From positions 1 to 25,725 of the forward strand of contig NZ_JBLJBV010000077.1 of the NCBI RefSeq assembly GCF_047638075.1: 25,725 nt of DNA, in the 5' to 3' direction. Origin of the DNA: UBA6197 sp047638075. Lineage in GTDB: Bacteria > Pseudomonadota > Alphaproteobacteria > Rhodobacterales > Rhodobacteraceae. The position numbers were made by a program, and so were the translations under genes. Under the pieces are notes generated by a model that did no database searches, was not told the DNA's origin, and saw only the letters and a program-made list of their open reading frames with translations. Positions 15,439 through 23,667 of the stretch are shown piece after piece (the first letter of the stretch is position 1; each line of letters begins with the position of its first letter).

Positions 15439-15851
15439 ATCGTCTTCTCCTATCTTATTCAGAAAGTTCCGATGGCGGAGCCTGACTTTCGTTTTGCGTG
15501 TTTGCTATGGTGGAACGATGCACAGGCGTCAACAAATTAGGCTCCATGGCAGGGGCCCGGCGTGATTGGCCATGAAAGATAGCGCGAACCGCCCAAGGTT
15601 CGTTGACCGGGTTTTGTCAGCCACATACCTACAAACGCAAGTGTGAACGAAATTCCGTCGGTGGCCCACCGTGAAACCACGCGCAAACAGAAAGGGGAGA
15701 CGGTCGAATTTTTGAAAGTTACCTTGAACTTGTCCTTTTGGTAATTTTAAGAAAGAATTTTCCGCTACCTGCGACATAATATTCAGGATTTTGGCATTGA
15801 CGCCTCTCAAGCCCGTGCATAATGTCCGCCCAGACGGTAAAGGGGCAAGCG
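15439..15851. other. Divergent regulatory region between TRAP permease and ilv leader
   Basis: About 410 bp with no credible gene. The left side must hold the dctQM promoter (minus strand); the right side holds the ilv promoter. The middle is AT-richer around 15710-15790. Confidence 0.6.
15797..15823 (+). promoter_or_regulatory. Probable sigma-70-type promoter of the ilv operon
   Basis: TTGACG (15797-15802) and CATAAT (15818-15823) with a 15-bp spacer, slightly short. Transcription from about 15830 would give a short 5' leader before the leader peptide ATG at 15852, which fits the attenuator downstream. Confidence 0.5.
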
Positions 15852-15899
15852 ATGGCCGCGATCCTTGTAAAGATTGGGATTTGGCGTATGGGTCGGTAA
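15852..15899 (+). CDS. ilv leader peptide (attenuator control peptide)
   Basis: A 15-codon ORF, MAAILVKIGIWRMGR, with a stop at 15897-15899 and an AGGGG site before its ATG. It contains Ile-Leu-Val in a row and two more Ile codons, exactly the end products of the branched-chain pathway. When charged tRNAs for these are scarce, the ribosome stalls here and leaves the antiterminator arm free. Too short for routine gene calling, but its position just before a competing hairpin pair and ilvB makes the role clear. Confidence 0.88.
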   Translation: MAAILVKIGIWRMGR

Positions 15900-15950
15900 C
15901 GGACGAACTGTTCGGCTTCCATGCGCCCCCGGCAGGATCGGGGGCTTTTT
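15883..15950 (+). promoter_or_regulatory. Transcription attenuator of ilvB-ilvN
   Basis: Two exclusive structures. The antiterminator pairs GGCGTATGG (15883-15891, inside the leader peptide) with CCATGCGCC (15919-15927), nine pairs including one G-U. The terminator pairs GCCCCCG (15925-15931) with CGGGGGC (15939-15945), followed by TTTTT. They share bases 15925-15927. A ribosome finishing the leader covers the first arm and lets the terminator form; a ribosome stalled at the Ile/Leu/Val codons leaves it free and transcription continues. Confidence 0.85.
15925..15950 (+). terminator. Conditional terminator of the ilv attenuator
   Basis: A perfect 7-bp GC stem GCCCCCG/CGGGGGC with a 7-nt loop, immediately followed by five Ts, 28 bp before the chosen ilvB start. 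A classical intrinsic terminator placed in front of its own operon. Confidence 0.9.
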
Positions 15951-15978
15951 CTTGCCTGACGGGTTGATGGAGATGGAT

Positions 15979-17733
15979 ATGTCACGGGCAATGACCGGCG
16001 CTAAAATGGTGCTTCAGGCACTGAAGGATCAGGGCGTGGATGTGGTGTTTGGCTACCCCGGCGGGGCGGTGCTGCCAATCTATGATGAGGTTTTTCAGCA
16101 AAACGACATCAAGCACATTCTGGTACGCCACGAACAGGGCGCCGTGCATATGGCCGAAGGATATGCCCGCTCGACCGGGAAACCGGGGGTTGTGCTGGTG
16201 ACCTCGGGGCCGGGGGCGACGAATGCGGTCACGGGTATGGTGGATGCGCTGCTGGACAGTATTCCACTGGTCGTGATTTCTGGGCAGGTGCCAACCTTCA
16301 TGATCGGGACCGACGGGTTTCAGGAAGCCGACACCGTTGGCATCACCCGTCCGTGCACGAAACACAACTGGCTGGTGAAGGACACCGACAAGCTGGCCGA
16401 GACCCTTCACCAGGCGTTCCATGTGGCAACCACGGGGCGGCCCGGCCCCGTCTTGATCGACATTCCCAAGGATGTGCAGTTTGCAACCGGGCGTTATACA
16501 GAGCCCAAGGCCGCGCGGGTCGACCATTACCAACCGAAGATCAAAGGCGACATTGACGCCATAACCCGGATGGTTGAGCTGATTGAAACCGCTGAACGGC
16601 CAATATTCTATACCGGTGGCGGCGTCATCAATTCTGGCCCGCAAGCCAGCGTGCTTTTGCGCGAACTGGTAGAGGCGACGGGCTTTCCGATCACCTCGAC
16701 GCTGATGGGGCTTGGCGCCTATCCCGCTTCGGGTGCGAACTGGCTGGGAATGCTGGGGATGCACGGGCTTTATGAGGCCAATCTGGCGATGCACGGCTGT
16801 GATTTGATGATCAACCTTGGCGCGCGGTTTGATGACCGTATTACCGGGCGGATCACGGATTTCAGCCCAAAATCGACCAAGGTGCACGTCGATATCGACG
16901 CAAGTTCGATCAACAAGGTGATTCAGGTGGACCTGCCGATCCTGGGTGACGTGGGGCAAGTGCTGGAAGACGCGCTGCAAATCTGGAAGGCGCGAGGGCG
17001 CAAGCTGAACACTGCCGGCTTGGCCAAATGGTGGGCGCAGATCAAACAATGGCAGGCCAGGAACTGCCTTGCCTATCGGGGCTCAACAAAGCTGATCAAG
17101 CCGCAATATGCGCTGGAACGGTTGGAGGCACTGACCAAGGGTCGCGACCGCTATATCACCACCGAGGTCGGCCAGCATCAGATGTGGGCCGCGCAATACC
17201 TGGGCTTTGAGGAACCGAACCGCTGGATGACCTCGGGCGGTTTGGGCACGATGGGTTACGGCCTGCCCGCCTCGATCGGGGTGCAGGTCGCGCATCCAGA
17301 CGCGCTGGTGATCAACGTGGCCGGCGACGCAAGCTGGCTGATGAACATGCAAGAAATGGGCACCGCGGTGCAGTTTCGCGCGCCCGTCAAGCAGTTCATT
17401 CTGAACAACGAACGCTTGGGCATGGTGCGTCAGTGGCAACAATTGCTGCATGGCGAGCGGTATAGTCAGAGCTGGTCGGAAAGCCTGCCCGATTTCGTCA
17501 AACTAGCCGAGGCCTTTGGTTGCAAGGGTATCCGCTGCGATAACCCGGCCAAGCTGGATGACGCGATTCAAGAGATGCTGGATTATGACGGGCCGGTGAT
17601 CTTCGATTGCCTCGTTGAAAAGCATGAAAACTGCTTCCCGATGATTCCCTCGGGCAAGCCGCACAATGAAATGATCCTGGGTGATGCCGATACCGAGGGC
17701 GCAATCGGTGCCAAAGGGGCGGTTTTGGTGTGA
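15979..17733 (+). CDS. ilvB: Acetolactate synthase large (catalytic) subunit
   Basis: A 584-aa thiamine-diphosphate enzyme that condenses pyruvate with pyruvate or 2-oxobutyrate, the first shared step of valine, leucine and isoleucine synthesis. The TPP-activating Glu52 lies in RHEQGAVHMAEGYARS. The central domain has NLGARFDDRITG. The C-terminal TPP/Mg motif begins GDASWLMNMQE and ends NNERLGMV, preceded by GLGTMGYGLPASIG. The ATG at 15979 is chosen among three clustered in-frame ATGs (15967, 15973, 15979) because GGAG (15969-15972) sits six bases before it and the resulting MSRAMTGAKM start matches relatives. It forms an operon with ilvN 66 bp downstream and is controlled by the upstream attenuator. 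The symbol ilvI is also used for this gene. Confidence 0.96.
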   Translation: MSRAMTGAKMVLQALKDQGVDVVFGYPGGAVLPIYDEVFQQNDIKHILVRHEQGAVHMAEGYARSTGKPGVVLVTSGPGATNAVTGMVDALLDSIPLVVISGQVPTFMIGTDGFQEADTVGITRPCTKHNWLVKDTDKLAETLHQAFHVATTGRPGPVLIDIPKDVQFATGRYTEPKAARVDHYQPKIKGDIDAITRMVELIETAERPIFYTGGGVINSGPQASVLLRELVEATGFPITSTLMGLGAYPASGANWLGMLGMHGLYEANLAMHGCDLMINLGARFDDRITGRITDFSPKSTKVHVDIDASSINKVIQVDLPILGDVGQVLEDALQIWKARGRKLNTAGLAKWWAQIKQWQARNCLAYRGSTKLIKPQYALERLEALTKGRDRYITTEVGQHQMWAAQYLGFEEPNRWMTSGGLGTMGYGLPASIGVQVAHPDALVINVAGDASWLMNMQEMGTAVQFRAPVKQFILNNERLGMVRQWQQLLHGERYSQSWSESLPDFVKLAEAFGCKGIRCDNPAKLDDAIQEMLDYDGPVIFDCLVEKHENCFPMIPSGKPHNEMILGDADTEGAIGAKGAVLV

Positions 17734-17738
17734 GCGCA

Positions 17739-17790
17739 GGGGGGCGCTGCGCCCCCCGAACCCCCACGGGATATTTGGACCAGAAAGAAA
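17739..17790 (+). repeat. Intergenic GC-hairpin repeat (copy 1, between ilvB and ilvN)
   Basis: GGGGGGCG (17739-17746) and CGCCCCCC (17750-17757) form a tight hairpin, followed by a CCCGAA...ACGGGATATTTGGACCAGAAAGAA tail in two parts. The same arrangement appears inverted at the right end of the window. I recognise it as the common intergenic repeat type of Rhodobacterales. It may attenuate the ilvB-ilvN transcript. Confidence 0.6.
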
Positions 17791-17799
17791 GAGAAGATC

Positions 17800-18360
17800 A
17801 TGGCGGCTTTGAACATCAAGAAGGGTTCGACTTCGCATTCGGCCTATGACCTGCGTGACAGTCATAGCCAAGTCGAGGCGAGCCATACCCTCGCGGTGCT
17901 GGTTGACAACGAAGCGGGCGTTTTGGCACGAGTGATCGGGCTATTTTCGGGACGTGGCTACAACATCGACAGCCTGACCGTGGCCGAGGTGGACCACCAG
18001 GGCCACCGTTCGCGGATCACCATCGTCACACGCGGCACCCTTTCGGTGATTGAGCAAATCAAGGCACAATTGGGCCGGATCGTGCCGGTGCATGGGGTCC
18101 ATGATCTGACGCTGGAAGGCCGCTCAGTTGAGCGGGAACTGGCGTTGTTCAAGGTGGCCGGCACCGGTGAAAAGCGGGTTGAAGCGCTGCGCTTGGCCGA
18201 TATTTTCCGCGCCAACGTCGTGGACAGCACGTTAGAGAGCTTTGTGTTTGAAATCACCGGAACGCCCGAAAAAATCGATGCTTTTGCCGATCTCATGCGC
18301 CCCTTGGGGCTGATGGATGTGGCGCGTACTGGCGTTGCCGCACTGTCACGCGGTGTCTGA
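17800..18360 (+). CDS. ilvN: Acetolactate synthase small (regulatory) subunit
   Basis: A 186-aa regulatory partner of IlvB that confers valine feedback inhibition. The N-terminal ACT domain spans about residues 28-102, with the effector-site region VDNEAGVLARVIGLFSGRGY and NIDSLTVAEVD. The C-terminal ALS_ss domain follows (ELALFKVAGTG, FRANVVDSTLESFVFEITG, MRPLGLMDVARTGVAALSRG). An N-terminal extension of about 25 residues before the ACT domain is usual in alphaproteobacteria. An AG-rich AAAGAGAAG ribosome-binding site precedes the ATG. The symbol ilvH is also used. Confidence 0.95.
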   Translation: MAALNIKKGSTSHSAYDLRDSHSQVEASHTLAVLVDNEAGVLARVIGLFSGRGYNIDSLTVAEVDHQGHRSRITIVTRGTLSVIEQIKAQLGRIVPVHGVHDLTLEGRSVERELALFKVAGTGEKRVEALRLADIFRANVVDSTLESFVFEITGTPEKIDAFADLMRPLGLMDVARTGVAALSRGV

Positions 18361-19240
18361 CACCTATAAGCGACCTGCCAATCATCAGCCCCCCCGGAAA
18401 GGCCTGATCCCTAGTGCAAGGCGCTAGACTAACAACGCCTATATGCGATGGTTGAAAGAACGCAGATATAAACCACGGCAAATATCCAAGGCTGCTGGCC
18501 GGCCTCGCAACTACCCTTTGATGGATGCGCGCAGCCCGCATAATCATGGCGATAGCGTCAGGGTGGCAGATGTTTGAAGGCGGCGGAATGGCCGGGTAGG
18601 TTATACTCGCCCAACCGCTGCCAGAGAATCTATTCCAGATTCGCAATACAATTATATACACCGTCCGATTAGTGTTTTACGTCCTCCATCCGCCCTACCC
18701 GCCAGGGACGGTGGCAGATAATCCAGGCAACCACGTCGCGGCTTTTAATCTTTCTAATTTTTTCAAATGATATCAATGTTTAATCAATAGTCTTAGGAAA
18801 AAAGTTGGGATTTTTTCCCTGACTGAAAGTATATCTGACCAGGTACCCTCGTCCAAAACTATCCGTTCGATATACCTGCTGCATCTACAGCCTGCCCTGT
18901 ACAAAAAGACAGGTATCCAATTTGGTACAAAACGATCATCCTTAAGAGATACTTAAGAAAGGGGGTATTCTTCTTCAGGACCGTTTGTAGAAACTCCGAA
19001 CACCCCAGCGGCGGGCAATTGCTGTATTCACCACTCGACACGAATTCGAGAAGGGCGGCTAAAAGTCAAATGAATTCACGAAGACCGTCCAAAACTCGCG
19101 CAGATCTGCCTCTGGTCGGGAATACCTTACCCTGTGCAGTTTTCCATATTGCGGAGTATTCATTATGGTTATGTTAACAAAGATTAATGCTTACCCTTTG
19201 TTAGTTGCGAAAACCGGCATGTAGATGACAGGAACGTATT
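18361..19240. other. Gene-free, AT-richer region
   Basis: About 880 bp without a supportable gene. ORFs on the minus strand (ending at 18293 and 18859) lack ribosome-binding sites and recognisable content, and one overlaps ilvN. Base composition falls noticeably from about 18660 onward. Small inverted repeats occur: CCTGT/ACAGG around 18896-18913 and CTTAAG...CTTAAG near 18951-18967. The right end must hold the promoter of the LuxR-type gene. Confidence 0.6.
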
Positions 19241-19989
19241 ATGATTACTACCAAATCCCATACCAATTCACATTTAAACACGGTTTCGTCCAATAGTGGC
19301 GATGAGATGAAAATTTGCTTTGTCGGATCGTCAATGCAATTCCCCGATACTGTTTTGCGAACTGTTCAGACTGAAATTGCGCCAGCCCATACGCTGCGCC
19401 TGCTATCGCTTTCGGCCATGGAAAGCCCTGAATTTCAAGACGACAATCTATGCGCGATTGTCGTCGACGAACAAAATGCCGAGGACCTCATCATTTCACG
19501 CAGCGCGCGTCAGTCGCCGTTGGGCAGGGTCTGCACCGTGATCGCGTACATGCATCAGGTTTTGCCCAAGACCTGCTACAGCGTCACGCGGCCACAATTT
19601 GCGCGAACAAGATCAGTCTTCTGCCGATGAACCTGAACCTGGATACCTGGCTGTCAATCTTGCGGATGACGATGGCAGGGGGGCATTACATTCCGCCAGT
19701 GCTTCTTAGTCCACTAGCGGCACTGGATCGCTCGGCCGACGTCTCGGTGCCCGCAGAAACGAACGAAGACGCCAGCGAAGAGGCACGCGCAGCGCACGGG
19801 TTGACGCCGCGCGAAAGTGAAGTGCTGGTGATGGTTTCCTTGGGTCAACCCAACAAGACGATCGCGACCCAGTTGGGCCTGTCTGAACATACGGTAAAGC
19901 TGCACATCCACCGTATCATTGCCAAACTTGGCGTGACAAACCGCACTGAAGCCGCCGTCTGGTTCTTGAATCAAAAGGCAGCGAGCTAA
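19241..19989 (+). pseudogene. LuxR-family transcriptional regulator, frameshifted
   Basis: Two overlapping frames make one recognisable protein. Codons from ATG 19241 give the receiver-like N-terminus (MKICFVGSSMQFPDTVLRTV, LCAIVVDEQNAEDLIISR, GRVCTVIAY). The continuation (AQDLLQRHAATICANKISLLPMNLNLDTWLSILRM) and the C-terminal LuxR helix-turn-helix (LTPRESEVLVMVSLGQPNKTIA, LGLSEHTVKLHIHRIIAKLGV, NRTEAAVW) are in the -1 frame. The break lies near 19540-19570 and fits a one-base deletion. The first frame runs on to a stop at 19630. The HTH part alone could start at ATG 19627 (about 120 aa). It may be a true pseudogene, an assembly error or, less likely, programmed frameshifting; no good slippery heptamer is seen. 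Confidence 0.8.
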
Positions 19990-20010
19990 CCTTGCCTTTA
20001 GACAGGCATG

Positions 20011-20043
20011 GGCCGCCACATTCGTCGTGGCGGTCGGGTTTTT
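20011..20043 (+). terminator. Rho-independent terminator after the LuxR-type gene
   Basis: A 9-bp stem GGCCGCCAC (20011-20019) / GTGGCGGTC (20027-20035, one G-T pair) with loop ATTCGTC, then GGG and five Ts. It separates the regulator from the convergent oxidoreductase gene. Confidence 0.82.
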
Positions 20044-20076
20044 GTCAACCCCTCTGCAACAGGGCACCGCCGCCCG

Positions 20077-22320
20077 TCAGGCAAAGTCAATGTGTTTGTT
20101 GAACGGCATTTCGCGGATCCGCTGTCCTGTCGCCGCAAAAATGGCATTGGCCAGGGCGGGGGCGGCGGGCGGCACTGGTGGCTCGCCTATACCGCGCACG
20201 GATGTGCCAATTTGCAGCCCGCGTACGGTTATTTCTGGGCACTGATCCATCCGCATGCCGGGGTGGCTGTCGTAATTGGTTTGCTCGACCATCCCATCTG
20301 CATAGGTGATTTCAGCGTTCATCGCATGGCCAAGGCCCCAGACCACCGCCCCCTTGACCTGATTGTCAAAGTTGATCGGGTCGACAACAACCCCCACGTC
20401 CGCTGCAACAAAGACCTTGTCGATGCGGATACCCAGATCGGTGCGCGTCACCTCGATGACCTCGGCGGTTGGCACCCCGAAGGAATGCACAAATGCCACC
20501 CCCCGGCCCCGGTTCGGGCCAAGCGCGCGGCCCCAGTCTGACATCTTCGCAACCGCTTCCAGCACCTTGCGCGCAACGTCGTCATTCATCAGCCGCAACC
20601 GTTCCGCCATCGGGTCGCCACCTGCCGCGTGGATCAGCTCATCCAGCGCACATTCAGCAAAGAACCCCGCCGTCGAGGCCCCGACCGACCGCCACGAGCT
20701 GACCGGCGCCAGCCCCGGCACTGCGTACGCCCTGACCCGAAAGTTGGGCAACGCATAAGGCTGGTTCCAGGCCCCGGCAGCAATCTGACCGTCCGGCCCT
20801 GGCACAGACTGGCCCAAGCGTTCCGCCTGCGACCGCGCAGCCGAGGGCGTGGCGATTTGCAAATCAAGCGTATCAACCTTGCCGTCGCGCACCACACCCA
20901 CGGCCCGGCCAATGCCGATCTGGCGCGGAAAGTCTTGCGCGAAATCCTCTTCGCGGCGGTAGGTCAGCTTGACGGGGGCGCCTTTCATCTGTGCCGCAAT
21001 CTCGGCGGCAAGGGCGATATTCTCCATTTCCAACCGGTGCCCAAAGCTGCCGCCAACGTATTGATTATGTAGATGAACATTCGCAGGGTCTTGCCCGGTT
21101 ATCGCGGCCACGCGGTCTTGGGCAAAGCGCGGCACTTGCGACCCAGCCCAGACATCGACCCGCCCCTCGCCCACCCGCACCACGGCTGACAACGGCTCCA
21201 GCGGCTGATGCGCAACATAGGGCGCGCGGTATTCCAGCGAAATGGCCCGATCGCCGGCCTCTGCAATCGCGGCTTTTGCATTGCCATCATCGCGCCATTT
21301 CCGGTCAAGGTTTTGACGGGTGAACGCAGCCTCCAACACGGCCCAATGCGCCGCCTGTTCGGCCGGATAGGGCGCAGGCCCCCAGTCAAAGACAATCGCA
21401 TCCGCCGCCTGAAAGGCGCGCCAGGTGTTATCTGCCACCACCGCCACGCCGTTCGTTACCGGCAAGACCCGGATCACGCCGCGCATCTTTTCGGCGTCGG
21501 TCGCATCATGGCCGATCATCACCCCCCGGCGCGGGTTTGTCTTGACGGTGGCGTGGACCATGCCGTCCATCCACAAATCAATGCCGTAGGACTGCGTGCC
21601 GGTCGACTTTGCCAAAATGTCCAGCCTTTGCATTGGCTTACCGATAAGCCGCCATTGCTCAGGTGGTCGCAGAACGACACCTCTGGCGGGGGCAAGCGTC
21701 GCGGCGATTACGGCAAGGTCAGTATAGTTGATCCGGCTTTTGTCGGGCAGGATCACCGCGCCTTGGGCGGTTTTCAGATCAGCCAGCGGCACGCCAGTCT
21801 TTTCTGCCGCCGCCGCCTTCAGCGTTTCCCGCGCGATGGCACCCGCCATGCGCAGTTTGTCAAAACTGTCGGGAACCGTGGTTGACCCTCCGGTGATCTG
21901 CACCCCCATCAGTTTGATTACTGCCCCCACCGCACCGCGCAGCACCTCGGCCGGCAGGCTTTGGTCCGTTGACAGGAACGGCACCGCTTCATGCGCCAGC
22001 GCGGTGTTGAAATAGGCCGCATCAGGCACGCCGGGGCTGACCTCAAACTGGCCGAAATCAAGGTCCATCTCTTCGGCAATCAGCGCCGCCTGAACCGCGC
22101 GCGCCCCCTGCCCAACGTCAGTATGCGGTGTGATCAGGGTGATTTTCCCGGCGCTAACCATTACCCACGGGTTAAAGACCGCCTGCCCCGTCTCTGCCGC
22201 CGCCAAAAGAGGGTTCGGATGTGGCTTTTGCACCGCATAGACGCCAAAGGCCACGCCCCCCGCCATAGCCGCCGACCCGATCAAAAAGCTGCGGCGCGCG
22301 ATTGTTCCGGCACGGCCCAT
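20077..22320 (-). CDS. Molybdopterin-binding oxidoreductase large subunit (isoquinoline oxidoreductase beta-like, xanthine dehydrogenase family)
   Basis: A 747-aa protein. The N-terminus carries a twin-arginine signal (IARRSFLIGSAAMAGG), so it is exported folded, as for membrane-anchored or periplasmic members of this group. Molybdenum-cofactor blocks include TPHTDVGQGARAVQAALIAEE, GGSFGHRLEMENIALAAEIA, SSWRSVGASTAGFFAECALDE, VVDPINFDNQVKGAVVWGLG and the C-terminal GIGEPPVPPAAPALANAI, whose Glu713 is the expected catalytic base. It works with the 2Fe-2S subunit encoded three bases upstream to hydroxylate an N-heterocycle or oxidise an aldehyde; the substrate is unknown. There is no FAD subunit, consistent with electron delivery to a cytochrome or quinone. 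No XdhC-type maturation gene is nearby. Confidence 0.88.
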   Translation of the reverse strand: MGRAGTIARRSFLIGSAAMAGGVAFGVYAVQKPHPNPLLAAAETGQAVFNPWVMVSAGKITLITPHTDVGQGARAVQAALIAEEMDLDFGQFEVSPGVPDAAYFNTALAHEAVPFLSTDQSLPAEVLRGAVGAVIKLMGVQITGGSTTVPDSFDKLRMAGAIARETLKAAAAEKTGVPLADLKTAQGAVILPDKSRINYTDLAVIAATLAPARGVVLRPPEQWRLIGKPMQRLDILAKSTGTQSYGIDLWMDGMVHATVKTNPRRGVMIGHDATDAEKMRGVIRVLPVTNGVAVVADNTWRAFQAADAIVFDWGPAPYPAEQAAHWAVLEAAFTRQNLDRKWRDDGNAKAAIAEAGDRAISLEYRAPYVAHQPLEPLSAVVRVGEGRVDVWAGSQVPRFAQDRVAAITGQDPANVHLHNQYVGGSFGHRLEMENIALAAEIAAQMKGAPVKLTYRREEDFAQDFPRQIGIGRAVGVVRDGKVDTLDLQIATPSAARSQAERLGQSVPGPDGQIAAGAWNQPYALPNFRVRAYAVPGLAPVSSWRSVGASTAGFFAECALDELIHAAGGDPMAERLRLMNDDVARKVLEAVAKMSDWGRALGPNRGRGVAFVHSFGVPTAEVIEVTRTDLGIRIDKVFVAADVGVVVDPINFDNQVKGAVVWGLGHAMNAEITYADGMVEQTNYDSHPGMRMDQCPEITVRGLQIGTSVRGIGEPPVPPAAPALANAIFAATGQRIREMPFNKHIDFA

Positions 22321-22323
22321 AGG

Positions 22324-22785
22324 TCAGGCTTCCTTCAGATTGCGGGCAGCAGTCCTGACCGCCTCGCGGATACGCGGGTAAGTGCCGCACCGGCACAGGT
22401 TGCCGCGCATAGCGAAATTGATGTCATCGTCGCTTGGATCAGGGGTTGTGGCCAGAAAAGCGGCGGCCTGCATGATCTGCCCCGCCTGACAGTAACCGCA
22501 TTGCGCCACCTGATGCGCGACCCACGCAGCCTGCACCGCATGCAACGCCTCGGGCGTGCCCAGACCTTCAATCGTGGTGATTTCACCGGCGCCCACGTCG
22601 CCAGCCGTGACCTGACATGACCGAACCGCCTCGCCATCCAGATGCACCGTGCAGGCACCGCATTGGGCAATGCCGCACCCGTATTTTGGCCCGGTGATGT
22701 GCAATTCATCGCGCAACACCCACAAAAGCGGCATGTCGTCTTCGACGTCGACCTCGTGTTCGGCGCCGTTCACCTTCAGCTTCAT
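22324..22785 (-). CDS. (2Fe-2S)-binding small subunit of the molybdenum oxidoreductase
   Basis: A 153-aa electron-transfer subunit with two 2Fe-2S clusters. The plant-ferredoxin-type cluster uses Cys37, 42, 45 and 57 (YGCGIAQCGACTVH, VRSC). The second uses Cys96, 99, 131 and 133 (QCGYCQAGQIM, NLCRCGTY). All eight cysteines are present. The start at 22785 is chosen for its AGGGGGG site and the normal MKLKVNG family start; the open frame extends 15 codons further without support. The partner has the twin-arginine signal, so this subunit is probably carried across the membrane with it. Confidence 0.92.
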   Translation of the reverse strand: MKLKVNGAEHEVDVEDDMPLLWVLRDELHITGPKYGCGIAQCGACTVHLDGEAVRSCQVTAGDVGAGEITTIEGLGTPEALHAVQAAWVAHQVAQCGYCQAGQIMQAAAFLATTPDPSDDDINFAMRGNLCRCGTYPRIREAVRTAARNLKEA

Positions 22786-22921
22786 GCCAGCCCCCCTGCA
22801 CCAAGCCCCTGCGTCAGCGTTGCCAAACATAGCGACCTGGTTGACATTTATCTATCCACCCAAGCCGCGTGATCTTGCGTCACCGCCGCAAAAAACCCGC
22901 CAACAGCATAAAAGGCAATGC

Positions 22922-23149
22922 TTAGTGAACGCTTACCGGTAGGCGGTCATGCTGGCGCGCCAAAACAAAAGCAAGGCTGCGATCCTTGAACAGGGCCAAA
23001 CGCTCGCCATTCTCATCATGCAGCGCATAAAGCGTGTCCAGCCCCTCGGCCTGGACCTGCACCTCTTGCGGCAGATCGCTTACCGCGACCGGGCGCACAT
23101 AGACGATCCGCTCACCGGCCTGATCGCCAAAGTCGAATTTCGTATCCAT
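22922..23149 (-). CDS. DUF1150 family protein
   Basis: A 75-aa acidic protein of the alphaproteobacterial DUF1150 family, recognised from the RIVYVRPVAVSDLP segment and the LYALHDENGERLALFKDRSLAF block. The start at 23149 has an AGGAGAGAG site directly before it. It begins 10 bases after the hsp20 stop, and such hsp20-DUF1150 pairs recur in Rhodobacteraceae, so it is probably co-expressed under heat or other stress. Its biochemical role is unknown. Confidence 0.88.
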   Translation of the reverse strand: MDTKFDFGDQAGERIVYVRPVAVSDLPQEVQVQAEGLDTLYALHDENGERLALFKDRSLAFVLARQHDRLPVSVH

Positions 23150-23159
23150 TGCTCTCTCC

Positions 23160-23573
23160 TCAGGCACACCGAATCGGGATTGACCGCACCACCGGTTCGG
23201 GATGCGCCCGCTTCAACTCAATATGCAGCAAGCCGTTTTCCAACGCGGCACCCGCCACCTCAACGCCATCTGCCAGCACAAAGCTGCGCTGGAACGCGCG
23301 CGCGGCGATACCCCGGTGCAAGAACACCCGGCCTGCGGCTTCATCTTCCTGCCGCCCGCGAATCACCAAGGCCCGGTCCTCCATGCTGATCGCAAGATCA
23401 GCCTCGGCAAACCCGGCAACGGCAAGGGTGATGCGAAACACATCCGGCGCGGATTGTTCAATGTTGTAAGGCGGATAGCCGTCGGATCCGGTCTTTGCGG
23501 TCCGTTCTACCAACCGTTCCAACTGGTCAAACCCCAAAAGATATGGGTGCGACCCAAAGCTGAGTTTCGTCAT
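23160..23573 (-). CDS. Hsp20/alpha-crystallin small heat shock protein
   Basis: A 137-aa ATP-independent chaperone of the IbpA type. The N-terminal arm (PYLLGFDQLERLVERT) precedes a YPPYNIE motif that opens the alpha-crystallin domain. The domain continues through FRITLAVAGFAEADLAI, LVIRGRQ, FLHRGIAARAFQRSFVLADGVEV and the closing GAALENGLLHIELKR signature. The C-terminal tail is short. The start at 23573 is preferred to the ATG five codons upstream because MTKLSFG matches relatives. A heat-shock-type promoter lies about 65 bp upstream. Confidence 0.92.
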   Translation of the reverse strand: MTKLSFGSHPYLLGFDQLERLVERTAKTGSDGYPPYNIEQSAPDVFRITLAVAGFAEADLAISMEDRALVIRGRQEDEAAGRVFLHRGIAARAFQRSFVLADGVEVAGAALENGLLHIELKRAHPEPVVRSIPIRCA

Positions 23574-23637
23574 CTGCAAGCCCTTCACAAAGCGACGTTG
23601 CTAAAACGGGCCCCAACCACAGGCGACCCGCATCCTG

Positions 23638-23667
23638 AATATGGGAAGCAGCATGCACCGCTGCAAG
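23638..23667 (-). promoter_or_regulatory. RpoH (sigma-32)-type promoter for hsp20-DUF1150
   Basis: On the minus strand CTTGCA (23667-23662) is followed after 15 bases by TCCCATATT (23646-23638), close to the sigma-32 pattern CTTGAA / CCCCATnT. It lies in the divergent gap between hsp20 and the YdcH-like gene, with a leader of about 60 bases. Confidence 0.6.

Noticed and set aside
18293..18661. Minus-strand 122-codon ORF overlapping the end of ilvN
   Set aside because: No ribosome-binding site, no recognisable domain, overlap with a certain gene.
18859..19041. Minus-strand 60-codon ORF in the AT-richer region
   Set aside because: Short, without a clear ribosome-binding site or family resemblance.
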